Shown here piece by piece: positions 54,996 through 63,288 of a DNA stretch of 64,000 nt. The notes under the pieces are model-generated. The model saw nothing but the letters and a program-made list of their open reading frames with translations. It was not told the DNA's origin and ran no database searches. The translations under genes and the position numbers were made by a program. Numbering within the stretch: position 1 is the first letter of the stretch; the number at the start of each line of letters is the position of its first letter. Source of the stretch: DATLGB01 sp964242305 (lineage in GTDB: Bacteria > Actinomycetota > Thermoleophilia > Solirubrobacterales > Solirubrobacteraceae); contig CAXTBB010000013.1 of NCBI GenBank assembly GCA_964242305.1, positions 29,341 to 93,340 on the forward strand. The letters run 5' to 3'.

Positions 54996-55026
54996 GCGTG
55001 GGACGGGGTTTGCCCCCGTCCCACGC
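54996..55026. terminator. Strong hairpin between convergent genes
   Basis: GCGTGGGACGGGG (54996-55008) pairs perfectly with CCCCGTCCCACGC (55014-55026) around a TTTGC loop: a 13-base stem between the zinc-ribbon gene and the collagen-like gene. There is no T tract. A bidirectional terminator is likely. Confidence 0.75.
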
Positions 55027-55051
55027 GAACCAGTGGTTCAGGCGGTGCGAC

Positions 55052-55666
55052 TTACGAGAAGTCGGTGCCCGTGCCCGTGACCGAGCAGTCGAACCCGGTC
55101 GGGTTCTGCTCCACGCCGAGGATGCCGGTGGTGACACCGCCGGCGAAGCTCAGCGAGCTGAACGTGATCTGGTTGGAGTCGTTCGTCAGCGACCCCGGCA
55201 GGATCGTCAGGAGCTCGCCGATGTCGAGATCGTCGCTCTCCACGTACCCGATGGCGGGGGTGAGGTCGATGCCGGCGGCCTTGAAGCCGTTGTTGTCGGC
55301 GGACGACTTGGCGCGCAGCTCAGGCTGACCGCCCGTGCAGGCGGCGTCCAGCTGCAGGCTCTGCTTGTCGTAGATCGTCGAGAACGGCGTCGAGCCCGAC
55401 ACACGGAAGAAGATCTTCGTGTTGCTCCCACCGCCGGCGGGAGCGGCGGAGCCGGGGGGACCCTGGGGACCCGCGGGACCCTGGGGGCCGGCCGGACCCG
55501 TCTTGCCAGTCTTGCCGCGCTTGCCTCGCTTGCCGCGCTTGGCGGAGCTCTTTGCCTTGGCAGAGGCCTTGGCCTTGCCGGTGGGCCGCGCGCTGGCGAC
55601 TGACATGCCGCTGACCAGCAGCGCCACGCAGGCGACAAGGGCGAGAAGCCCAAAACGAACCTTCAT
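55052..55666 (-). CDS. Secreted protein with short collagen-like repeat
   Basis: A 204-aa exported protein. The signal peptide is MKVRFGLLALVACVALLVSG with cleavage near ASA. A basic linker is followed by collagen-like G-x-y triplets (GKTGKTGPAGPQGPAGPQGP), about seven in a row, then a beta-rich C-terminal domain with two Cys (SLQLDAACTGGQPELRAK and FDCSVTGTGTDFS). Similar proteins are frequent in Thermoleophilia. It may decorate the cell surface; the ligand is unknown. Confidence 0.85.
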   Translation of the reverse strand: MKVRFGLLALVACVALLVSGMSVASARPTGKAKASAKAKSSAKRGKRGKRGKTGKTGPAGPQGPAGPQGPPGSAAPAGGGSNTKIFFRVSGSTPFSTIYDKQSLQLDAACTGGQPELRAKSSADNNGFKAAGIDLTPAIGYVESDDLDIGELLTILPGSLTNDSNQITFSSLSFAGGVTTGILGVEQNPTGFDCSVTGTGTDFS

Positions 55667-55861
55667 CGATTTCCTCCCGAACGGGGGTTCTGGGCCACCC
55701 ATCCGTCAGGGCGACCCGGTGACGTTGGAAATCTAACCTAAACCTAAGGTGCGGCGCCAGTGGGGTTTACCCGAGGGTGTCCGTCTATGTCCGTGGTCTG
55801 GGAATCTCCGCAACTCCAGGCGTTCCTCGCGGATGTCACCCCCTCGACCTACCCTGAGCGC

Positions 55862-58633
55862 GTGCTGGTGGGTCGCGACGCTGAGCTCGAGGACCTCGGA
55901 CGCGCGCTGACCGCGCTGGGCACGGGTGAGCCGGGGGCGCTGGTCCTGGTCGGCGAGGCGGGCATCGGCAAGAGTGCGCTGCTGCGCGCGGCGGCCGACG
56001 AGGCCCGGCGCGCGGGCGCGCGGGTGCTCGAGGGAAGGGCGGCCGAGTACGAGGGCGAGGTCCCGTTCGGGCTCGCCGTCGACGCGCTCGACGAGCCCGT
56101 CGCCACGCTGCATCCGGCGCGGCGCGCGGCGGTGGCCGGCGATCTCGGCGGCGTCCTGCCGTCGGCGGGCGACGGGGCCGCTGCGACGGCCGGTCCGGCG
56201 GAGCGGTTCCGGCTGCACCGCGCGCTGCGCGCCCTGATCGAGCACTTCGCCCAGGAGCGGCCGGTGGTGCTGATCCTCGACGACGTCCACTGGGCCGACC
56301 CCGCCTCCGTCGAATGGGTGCTGCACCTGCTGCGCCGGCCGCCCGCCGGCGGCGTGCTGCTGATCGCCGCGCTGCGACCCATCGGCCCGGCCGACGACCT
56401 GCTCGACGCGGTGCGGTCGTCGCCCGGCGGGCGGTCGCTCACGCTCGGCCCGCTGCCGGAGGCCGCGGCGGACGCGCTGGTGCGGGCCGTCGCCGATCCG
56501 CAGCGGCGCGCCCAGATCACCCGCGAAGCGGGCGGCAACCCGCTCTACCTCGGGGAGCTGGTCCGCGCGGCCGCCACCGCGGGGGACCGCCTCCCGGCCA
56601 CGCTGCTGGCCGCGATCGGACTCGAGGTGCGACGCCTCGCGCCCGCCGCCCGCGCGCTGATCGACGGTGCCGCGATCGCCGGCGATCCCTTCGACGTCGA
56701 CCTGGCCGCCGTCGCCGCCGGTCTCGGAGACGACGTGGCCGGCCCGCTGGACGAGCTCGCCGCCTCCGGGCTCGCCCGCCCGGGCGGCGACCCGCGCAGC
56801 TTCGTCTTCCGCCATCCGCTGGTGCGCCGCGCCGTCCGCGAAGCCACCCCGCCCGGCTGGCGGCTCAACGCCCACGCGCGCGTGGCCGACGCGCTGCGCG
56901 AGCGCGGCGCCCCGCCCGCCGCGCTCGCCCATCACCTCGAGCAGTCCGCCCGGCCGGGGGACGCCCGCGCCGTCACCGAGCTGGTGCGCGCCGCCGAGGC
57001 GACGGTGGACGGCTCGCCGGCCGCGGCGGCGCGCTGGTACGCCGCCGCGCTGCGCCTCGACACCGGCGCGGGCCGCGCGCCGCTGCTCGTCCCGATGGCG
57101 CTCGCCCTGGCCAGCTCCGGCCGGCTCGAGGAGAGCCGGGCTGCGCTGGAGGAGGCGCTCGGGCTGCTCGCCGGCGCCCCGCCCGCGGAGCGGCTGCCCG
57201 TCGTCGGCGCCTGCGCGCAGGTCGAGCAGCTGCTGGGCCGCCACCGCGAGGCGATCGCCCGCCTCGAGTCCGAGGTCGAGCGAGCGCCGGCGCAGGCCCG
57301 GGCGGCGCTTGAGATCGAGCTGGCCACGGCGGGCCTGTACCTGGTCGACGCCGAGCTGCTGCACCGCTGGGCGCCGCGGGCGCTGGCCGACGCCGACGGC
57401 GCTGTCCCCGGGCTGGTGGTGGGGGCGGCGGCGCTCGTCGCGCTCGACGCGCTGTGGTCGGGCCGCGACGAGGAGCGCGGCGCGGCGTTCGCGCGGGCGG
57501 CGGCCGCCTTCGACCGCCTCACCGACGAGGAGCTGGCCGAGCGCATCGACGCGGCGCTGCTGTTCGGCTTCTGCCAGGGCCTGAGCGACCAGGTCGACGC
57601 CTCCTTCGCCACGCTCACGCGCGGGCTGCGCGTCGCGCGCGCGACCCGCCAGGACGCGTTCCTGGCCACGCTCACCAACGTCCGCGGGATGCTGGCCATC
57701 AACCTCGGCGACCTCGACGTCGCCCTCGCCGACGCGGAGGCGGCCGAGGAGATGTTCCGCCTCGCCGGCGCGCGCTACCAGCTCAACTGGGCACTGTGGA
57801 CGCGCGCGCTGATCCAGTACCACCGCGGCGAGGCGGTGGAGGCCGACCGCGCCGCGCAGGAGGCCCTCGAGCTGATCGCGACGCTCGAGGACACCACCAT
57901 CACGGTCACCGGGCGCTGCAACATCCCCGTGCTGCGCGCGGAGGAGGATCCGGACGGCGCCATCGAGGCGATGGTGGCCGCGGGCGGACCGCTGCTGGAG
58001 CGCACCGACCCGTCGTGGTCGGCGTGGCTGCTGGTCGAGCTGGTCCGCGCGGCGATCGCGGCCGGGCGGACGGAGGACGCCGAGCGCTGGGCGGCGCACA
58101 TCGAGACGCTCGTCCAGCGCCACCAATTGCGGACCCACCGCGGCCGGGCGCTGGTCGCCCGCGCCGAGCTGGCCCACGCCGCCGGCGACCACACCGGCGC
58201 CGCCGCCCGCGCGGCCGAGGCGGCGGCGACCTTCGACGACCTCGGCGCCGGCATCGAGGCGCTCGACGCGCGCGTGGTCGAGGGCCGCGCCCGGGCCGCC
58301 CTCGGGGAGCGCGAGCCGGCGGTGGAGCTGCTGCAGGGCGTCGCCGCGCAGGCGGCCGCGTGGCACGCGTTCCGGCTCCGCGACCTCGCTGCGCGCGAGC
58401 TGCGCCGGCTGGGGACGCGCGTCGCCGCCCCCGGCCGCCGCGCCGCCGACCGCGCCGGGGGCCTGCTCTCCGAGCGGGAGACCGAGATCGCCCGCCTGGT
58501 CGCCGACGGGCGGTCCAACAAGCAGGTCGCCGGCGCGCTCTTTCTGAGCGAGAAGACGATCGAGAACAACCTCTCCCGCATCTACGCCAAGCTCGGCGTG
58601 CGCACCCGCGCCGAGCTCGGCGACGTCCTCTGA
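55862..58633 (+). CDS. Large AAA-LuxR transcriptional regulator (MalT/LAL-like)
   Basis: A 923-aa regulator of the LAL class. LVGRDAELEDLGRAL begins an AAA domain with Walker A GEAGIGKSALL (residues 31-41) and Walker B VVLILDDVHWADP near 140. A long array of TPR-like helices follows (about 330-840). The C-terminal LuxR HTH reads LSERETEIARLVADGRSNKQ, then SEKTIENNLSRIYAKLGVRT. The GTG at 55862 starts like its relatives; an earlier ATG (55787) would add 25 residues of atypical codon use. It probably activates transcription in response to an unknown ligand and ATP. No target is evident. Confidence 0.9.
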   Translation: MLVGRDAELEDLGRALTALGTGEPGALVLVGEAGIGKSALLRAAADEARRAGARVLEGRAAEYEGEVPFGLAVDALDEPVATLHPARRAAVAGDLGGVLPSAGDGAAATAGPAERFRLHRALRALIEHFAQERPVVLILDDVHWADPASVEWVLHLLRRPPAGGVLLIAALRPIGPADDLLDAVRSSPGGRSLTLGPLPEAAADALVRAVADPQRRAQITREAGGNPLYLGELVRAAATAGDRLPATLLAAIGLEVRRLAPAARALIDGAAIAGDPFDVDLAAVAAGLGDDVAGPLDELAASGLARPGGDPRSFVFRHPLVRRAVREATPPGWRLNAHARVADALRERGAPPAALAHHLEQSARPGDARAVTELVRAAEATVDGSPAAAARWYAAALRLDTGAGRAPLLVPMALALASSGRLEESRAALEEALGLLAGAPPAERLPVVGACAQVEQLLGRHREAIARLESEVERAPAQARAALEIELATAGLYLVDAELLHRWAPRALADADGAVPGLVVGAAALVALDALWSGRDEERGAAFARAAAAFDRLTDEELAERIDAALLFGFCQGLSDQVDASFATLTRGLRVARATRQDAFLATLTNVRGMLAINLGDLDVALADAEAAEEMFRLAGARYQLNWALWTRALIQYHRGEAVEADRAAQEALELIATLEDTTITVTGRCNIPVLRAEEDPDGAIEAMVAAGGPLLERTDPSWSAWLLVELVRAAIAAGRTEDAERWAAHIETLVQRHQLRTHRGRALVARAELAHAAGDHTGAAARAAEAAATFDDLGAGIEALDARVVEGRARAALGEREPAVELLQGVAAQAAAWHAFRLRDLAARELRRLGTRVAAPGRRAADRAGGLLSERETEIARLVADGRSNKQVAGALFLSEKTIENNLSRIYAKLGVRTRAELGDVL

Positions 58634-58708
58634 CCCGACACGGGGCGAGGGGGTGGCGGGGGGTGCCCCCTCTGGCTCGGCGCGAGCGAGTCCGGGACGG
58701 TCCGGAGC

Positions 58709-59980
58709 ATGCGAACCGCACCCCTCATCACCGGCCTCCTGGCCGCCGCCGCCATCGCTGCGCCCGCCGCCCACGCCGACTCGATCGCCTACGTCAAGGA
58801 CGGCGACGTATGGCTGTCCACCACCGACGGCGCCCGCCAGTTCCGGGTCACCTCCGCCGGTGGCTACAGCGACGTCTCCCAGGCCGACGACGGCACCATG
58901 ATCGCCCTGCACGGCGTCCGCCTCCAGCGCCTGGACCGCTACGGGACGGTGCTGGCCGACTTCGCCACGCCCGTCTCCGACACCCGGCCCGCCGGGCAGC
59001 GGACCTTCTTCGGCCCCTTCGACCCGGCCGTCTCCCCCGACGGCACCAAGGTCGCCTACACCTACTACTACGAGACCACCTCGCAGGACGCGAGCTGCTT
59101 CCCGCCCGAGTGCGTGACCGCCATCAACGAGGGCGGGACGGGCTACTCGCACGCCGACCGCCAGACCGACTGGGACGAGGGCGGCTTCCACCAGCACTCC
59201 GGCTGGCGCAACCCGGCCTGGGCCGACAACGACACCACGATGCTGTCGGACCCGACGCACCTCCCCAACGACGACGTCGTCATGGACCACCCGGGCGACC
59301 GCGCCGGCGCGACCGGCTTCATGGTCGACGGCTGGTTCTCGGACACCGTCGGCGGCAACCCGCACGTCAGCGGCGGCGACATCACCCGCGCCAAGGACAA
59401 GCTCGCCTTCGCCACCGGTGACGGCGACGCCAACTTGACCCTCTACCGCGTCGCGTCCTTTCCGACGACGTTCAAGGACGGCGAAGCCGCGGCAAGCGAC
59501 CGGCCGGAGGTCTGCTACCGCTACACCGGCGCGGTCGGCGGGCACTTCGGCACGCCGACCTTCTCGCCCGACGGCGCCCACGCCGCCGAGGCCGAGGGGG
59601 ACGGTGTGCACGTCATCGACGTCCCCGACTTCAGCGGCGGCTGCACCACCGACGGCGCCTCGCCGAGCACGCGGCTGCTGATCCCCGGCGGCGCGCAGCC
59701 CGACTGGGGCCCGGCCGACGTGCCGGTCTCGCGCCCGCCCGCGTCGCCGCAGCCGAACGCCACCGTCACGCCCGGTCCGACCGCGACCCCGCACCCGTCG
59801 CCCACCTGCCGCGTGCCGAAGGTCCGCGGGTTGAGCGTGACGCGCGCCAGGCGCAAGGTCGCCGCCGCGGGCTGCCGCGTCAGGACCCGCCGCCACGGCC
59901 GCCACGTGCGCCGACAGAGCCTCAAGGCCGGGCGCCACGTCGCCCTCAAGACCACCGTCACGCTCACCCTCGGCCGCTAG
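58709..59980 (+). CDS. Secreted TolB-like beta-propeller protein with C-terminal PASTA-like domain
   Basis: A 423-aa exported protein. The signal peptide is MRTAPLITGLLAAAAIAAPA with cleavage after AHA. Propeller-like repeats follow (SIAYVKDGDVWLSTTDGARQ, FDPAVSPDGTKVAYTYYYET, HFGTPTFSPDGAHAAEAEGD). After a Pro/Thr linker (VTPGPTATPHPSPT), residues 360-423 have CRVPKVRGLSVTRARRKVAA and a GCRVRTRR segment, which fit a PASTA-like domain as found on cell-wall-facing proteins. The function is unknown. Confidence 0.85.
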   Translation: MRTAPLITGLLAAAAIAAPAAHADSIAYVKDGDVWLSTTDGARQFRVTSAGGYSDVSQADDGTMIALHGVRLQRLDRYGTVLADFATPVSDTRPAGQRTFFGPFDPAVSPDGTKVAYTYYYETTSQDASCFPPECVTAINEGGTGYSHADRQTDWDEGGFHQHSGWRNPAWADNDTTMLSDPTHLPNDDVVMDHPGDRAGATGFMVDGWFSDTVGGNPHVSGGDITRAKDKLAFATGDGDANLTLYRVASFPTTFKDGEAAASDRPEVCYRYTGAVGGHFGTPTFSPDGAHAAEAEGDGVHVIDVPDFSGGCTTDGASPSTRLLIPGGAQPDWGPADVPVSRPPASPQPNATVTPGPTATPHPSPTCRVPKVRGLSVTRARRKVAAAGCRVRTRRHGRHVRRQSLKAGRHVALKTTVTLTLGR

Positions 59981-59990
59981 GAGCCCAACC

Positions 59991-61199
59991 GTGTTCTCCC
60001 GCAAGTCCTTCGCCGTCGGGCCGCTCGTCGGCGGCGCGCTCGCCTCCGGCCTCGGCTGGCGGTGGATCTTCCTGATCAACCTCCCGCTGGGGATCGCTTG
60101 CCTGGCCGGCAACCGCCGCTGGGGGCGCGAGTCCCGCGACCCTGCTGCCCCCCGCGTCGACGTCGTGGGCCAGGTGCTGCTGGCGGCCGGGCTGCTGCTG
60201 CTCGTGCTCGGCCTGCTTCGCGGCAACGACGCCGGCTGGACGAGCACCTCCATCGTGGCGTCGCTCGCCGGGTGCCTGTTCATGACGCTGTACCAGCAGG
60301 GTGTCGTCGGCCTGTCGCCTGTCGCCACACTCGACACGATCCGCCAGGCCGGCATCGCCATCGGCGTGGCCGGGCTCGGCGCGCTCGTCCGCGAGGACGA
60401 CTTCGTCGCCGGGTTCCACACGGCGATGCTCGTCGCCGCTGCGGTGACCCTGCTCAGCGCGGTGGCCACCGCTGCCCTGCTCGGCCGCGGGCGCCGGCTG
60501 GCGGTCGTGACGGTGACCGCCGCGGTCACGCTCGGCGCGGCGGTTCCGGCGGCGGACGCCGCGCCATCGCTGCACGCGAAGCGCACGGTCGTCGCCTTCG
60601 ACGTCTCCGCGATCCAGGTCACCGACTGGCGCAACTGGAGCGGAACGACTGACAGCTACCAGCATGCGTCGGGGACCCAGACCCTTGGCTGGGCGACGAC
60701 CAAGCGGGTCATCGCGGACGTCACGGCATACACAGGGCACGGCATCGACGTCCCGCCGTTGCTCATCCTCCCGCGCAAGCCGTTCGCGGCCCACGTCGCG
60801 GCCCACCGCGATACGGACTGGGTCATCCACTCCCCGGGCGGGTGCGACTCGGAGGGCGGTTGCCCCGAGGGGGCGCCTGGTCCGACGGACACGCGGCCGC
60901 CCGTGCGGTGCCCGGACCGGCGCCTGGCGACGACGCTGAGCGTCGAGCCGGACCTGCAGGATCGCCTGACGGTGGTGTTCGACCTCGACAGCGATCAGCT
61001 CGACGACGTCGTGCTGCGCGACGGGGCCCGGCGGCTCCAGCGACTGCGGCGGGGCCGGACGATCACCCTGAAGGGATCGGACGACCAGGGGGCGGATGAC
61101 ATCATCCCGTACCTCGTCTGCCCGGCCCAGCTGACGGGCGACGGTGAGAAGGAGTGCACGACCACCGAGGTGATCGTGAAGGCGAAGCGCTTGCGCTAA
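59991..61199 (+). pseudogene. Truncated MFS (DHA2) transporter fused in frame to a secreted domain
   Basis: One open frame of 402 codons joins two unrelated parts. Residues 10-165 are a DHA2-type MFS remnant: FAVGPLVGGALASGLGWRWI is the motif C region, and RQAGIAIGVAGLGALVRED is the end region, but the first four helices and a central block between GLSPVAT and the TIRQAG segment are missing. From residue about 168, RRLAVVTVTAAVTLGAAVPA looks like a signal peptide followed by an independent secreted domain (HAKRTVVAFDVSAIQVTDW; DLDSDQLDDVVLRDGARRLQ). I infer a decayed transporter whose open end runs into a secreted-protein gene. The stop overlaps hspR by four bases. Confidence 0.7.
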
Positions 61200-61618
61200 C
61201 GGCGCTCGACGCGGATGATGGCCGAGCCGGGCGGGGGCTGGTGGCGCACCAGCTCCGCCCGGTACGAGCGGTGGACCGCCTCCACGGCGGTCTCGAGATC
61301 CTGCTGAAGCCGGGCGGCCTTGCGCTCGAGCTGCTCGATGCGGCGGGCCTGGCGCTCGAGCCGCGCCTCCATCTCCAGCACCCGCTCGACGCCGGCCAGG
61401 TTCATCCCCAGCTCCATGGTCATCGACTGGATGCGGCGCAGGAGCTCGACGTCTTCCTGCGAGTACAGGCGCGTTCCCTTGGCCGAGCGCTTGGGGGAGA
61501 TGAGCCCGCGCTGCTCGTACATGCGCAGCGTCTGCGGGTGCATCTCGGCCAGCTCGGCGGCGACGGAGATCATGAAGACGCCGCGGCCGGCGGAGACGGT
61601 GACGCTCGTCCGCGCCAT
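61196..61618 (-). CDS. hspR: Heat-shock repressor HspR (MerR family)
   Basis: A 140-aa MerR-type regulator: GVFMISVAAELAEMHPQTLR, then MYEQRGLISPKRSAKGTRLY, with a coiled coil (RQARRIEQLERKAARLQQDL). HspR binds the HAIR element and represses the dnaK operon and clpB, with DnaK as co-repressor. The ATG overlaps the dnaJ stop by one base (TGATG). It is the last gene of the dnaK operon, giving the feedback expected. A HAIR-like operator is seen upstream of clpB; the dnaK promoter lies outside the window. Confidence 0.94.
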   Translation of the reverse strand: MARTSVTVSAGRGVFMISVAAELAEMHPQTLRMYEQRGLISPKRSAKGTRLYSQEDVELLRRIQSMTMELGMNLAGVERVLEMEARLERQARRIEQLERKAARLQQDLETAVEAVHRSYRAELVRHQPPPGSAIIRVERR

Positions 61619-62754
61619 CAGGCCGACACCGACGCCTTCGCGTCGCGCAGGACGTGCTCGCGCGGGTTGCCGTTCATGACCCGGGCGAGGTCGTCGACCG
61701 CGTCGCGCTGCTCGGCGTTCAGCGACGCCGGGACCTCGATGGAGAAGCGGTAGTGGATGTCCCCCTTGCCGCCGCCGTCGAGTCGCGGCGGCCCCTCGCC
61801 GCGCAGGCGCTGGACCGTGCCGTGCTTGGTGCCGGGCTTGACGCGCAGCGTCTTTGTCCCGTTCAGCGTCGGCACCTCGACGTCGGCGCCGCGCATCGCC
61901 TCGACCACGGTGATCGGGATCTCGACCTCCAGGTGGTCGCCCTTGCGCGCGAACACCGGGCTCGCGGTTACGTGGGTGATGACGTACAGGTCGCCGGACG
62001 GCCCGCCGCGCGCGCCGGCCTCGCCCTTGCCGGCCAGGCGGATGCGCGACCCCTCCTTCACGCCCGCGGGGATGTTGACCTTGTAGCGCTTGAGCTCACG
62101 CTGGCGGCCGTCGCCGTGGCAGGTGTGGCAGGGGCGCTCGATGACCGTGCCGGCGCCGTTGCAGCGCGAGCACGGGCGGGTGATGGAGAACAGGCCCTGG
62201 CCCTGGGACTCGACGCCGCGGCCCTGGCAGACCGGGCAGACGATCGGCTCTGTGCCGGGCTCGGCGCCCGTGCCACGGCAGGTCGGGCACGGCTGGTGGG
62301 TCGCCACGGCGACCGGGACCTGCGCGCCGGCCACACCCTGGGCGAAGGAGATCGAGACCTCCGTCTCCAGGTCACGCCCGCGCTCGGCCTGCGGCTTGGT
62401 GCGCGCCCCGCCACCGCCGAAGCGCCCGCCGGTGGCCGACCCGAACAGGTCGGAGAGGATGTCGCCGAAGCCGCCCGGATCCTGCGGGCCGCCCGCACCG
62501 CCGGCGCCGCCGCCGAACGGGCTGCCGCCGGCGAAGACGGACCCGCCCCGGTCGTACTTCTTGCGCTTCTCGGGATCGCCGAGGACGTCGTGCGCCTCCG
62601 AGATCTCCTTGAAGCGCTCCTCCGCCTTCGGGTCGTCCGGGTTGCGGTCCGGGTGGTACTGGCGCGCGAGCTTGCGGTACGCCTTCTTGATGTCGTCCTG
62701 GCTCGCCTTCTTGTCGACGCCCAGGGTCTTGTAGTAGTCGCTCGCCCGCGCCAT
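61618..62754 (-). CDS. dnaJ: Chaperone DnaJ
   Basis: A 378-aa type I J-protein. The J domain has YYKTLGVDKKASQDDIKKAY and QYHPDRNPDD (HPD triad). The Gly/Phe region (GGSPFGGGAGGAGG) follows. The zinc domain has four CxxCxGxG units (CPTCRGTG, CPVCQGRG, CSRCNGAG, CHTCHGDG). The C-terminal substrate domains end with the AKASVSA tail. It stimulates DnaK. It starts 3 bases after grpE and is one base coupled to hspR. Confidence 0.97.
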   Translation of the reverse strand: MARASDYYKTLGVDKKASQDDIKKAYRKLARQYHPDRNPDDPKAEERFKEISEAHDVLGDPEKRKKYDRGGSVFAGGSPFGGGAGGAGGPQDPGGFGDILSDLFGSATGGRFGGGGARTKPQAERGRDLETEVSISFAQGVAGAQVPVAVATHQPCPTCRGTGAEPGTEPIVCPVCQGRGVESQGQGLFSITRPCSRCNGAGTVIERPCHTCHGDGRQRELKRYKVNIPAGVKEGSRIRLAGKGEAGARGGPSGDLYVITHVTASPVFARKGDHLEVEIPITVVEAMRGADVEVPTLNGTKTLRVKPGTKHGTVQRLRGEGPPRLDGGGKGDIHYRFSIEVPASLNAEQRDAVDDLARVMNGNPREHVLRDAKASVSA

Positions 62755-62757
62755 GGC

Positions 62758-63288
62758 CTACGCCGCCACGACGACGCGCGCGGGGCGCAGCACGGTGTCG
62801 CCGACCTTGTAGCCGGCCTGGTAGACCTCCGCGACGGTGCCGGACTCGGCGCCCTCGACGGGAGCCTGGGCCATCGCCTCGTGCAGGGTGGGGTCGAACA
62901 CCTCGCCCAGCGGCGCGAACGACTCCACGCCCACGCGCGCGAGCGCGGCCAGGAACTCCTGGCGCAGAGACTCGAGCGGCTCGCGGATGGTGTCGTCGGC
63001 GTGGTCGATGGCCAGCTTGAGGTGGTCCAGCGGCGCCAGCAGCTCCTTCGCCACCCTGGCGACGCCACGGACCTCGGCCTGGGCGGCCTGCTGGCTCATG
63101 CGCTTGCGGAAGTTCTCGAACTCCGCCTGCTTGCGCTGGGCGAGATCGAGGTACTCCTGGGCGCGCGCCTCGGCCTCGGCCAGGGGGTCGGAGACCGTCT
63201 CCTCGACGGCCTCCTCCTCCTGGATCTCCTCGACGACGGGGTCGTCGCCTGTGCTTTCCGCCCCCGAAGGGGAAGGAGGAGTGCTCAC
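62758..63288 (-). CDS. grpE: Nucleotide exchange factor GrpE
   Basis: A 176-aa GrpE. An acidic disordered start (VVEEIQEEEAVEETVSDPLA) leads into the long coiled coil (YLDLAQRKQAEFENFRKRMS) and a C-terminal beta domain (VAEVYQAGYKVGDTVLRPAR). It releases ADP from DnaK. The GTG at 63288 overlaps the dnaK stop as GTGA; dnaJ follows after 3 bases. Confidence 0.96.
   Translation of the reverse strand: MSTPPSPSGAESTGDDPVVEEIQEEEAVEETVSDPLAEAEARAQEYLDLAQRKQAEFENFRKRMSQQAAQAEVRGVARVAKELLAPLDHLKLAIDHADDTIREPLESLRQEFLAALARVGVESFAPLGEVFDPTLHEAMAQAPVEGAESGTVAEVYQAGYKVGDTVLRPARVVVAA

Noticed and set aside
55733..60634. Open frame of about 1600 codons on the minus strand across the AAA-LuxR gene and beta-propeller gene
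   Set aside because: Low-complexity Arg/Gly/Ala shadow of the plus-strand genes, with no motif; the plus-strand genes have intact signatures.
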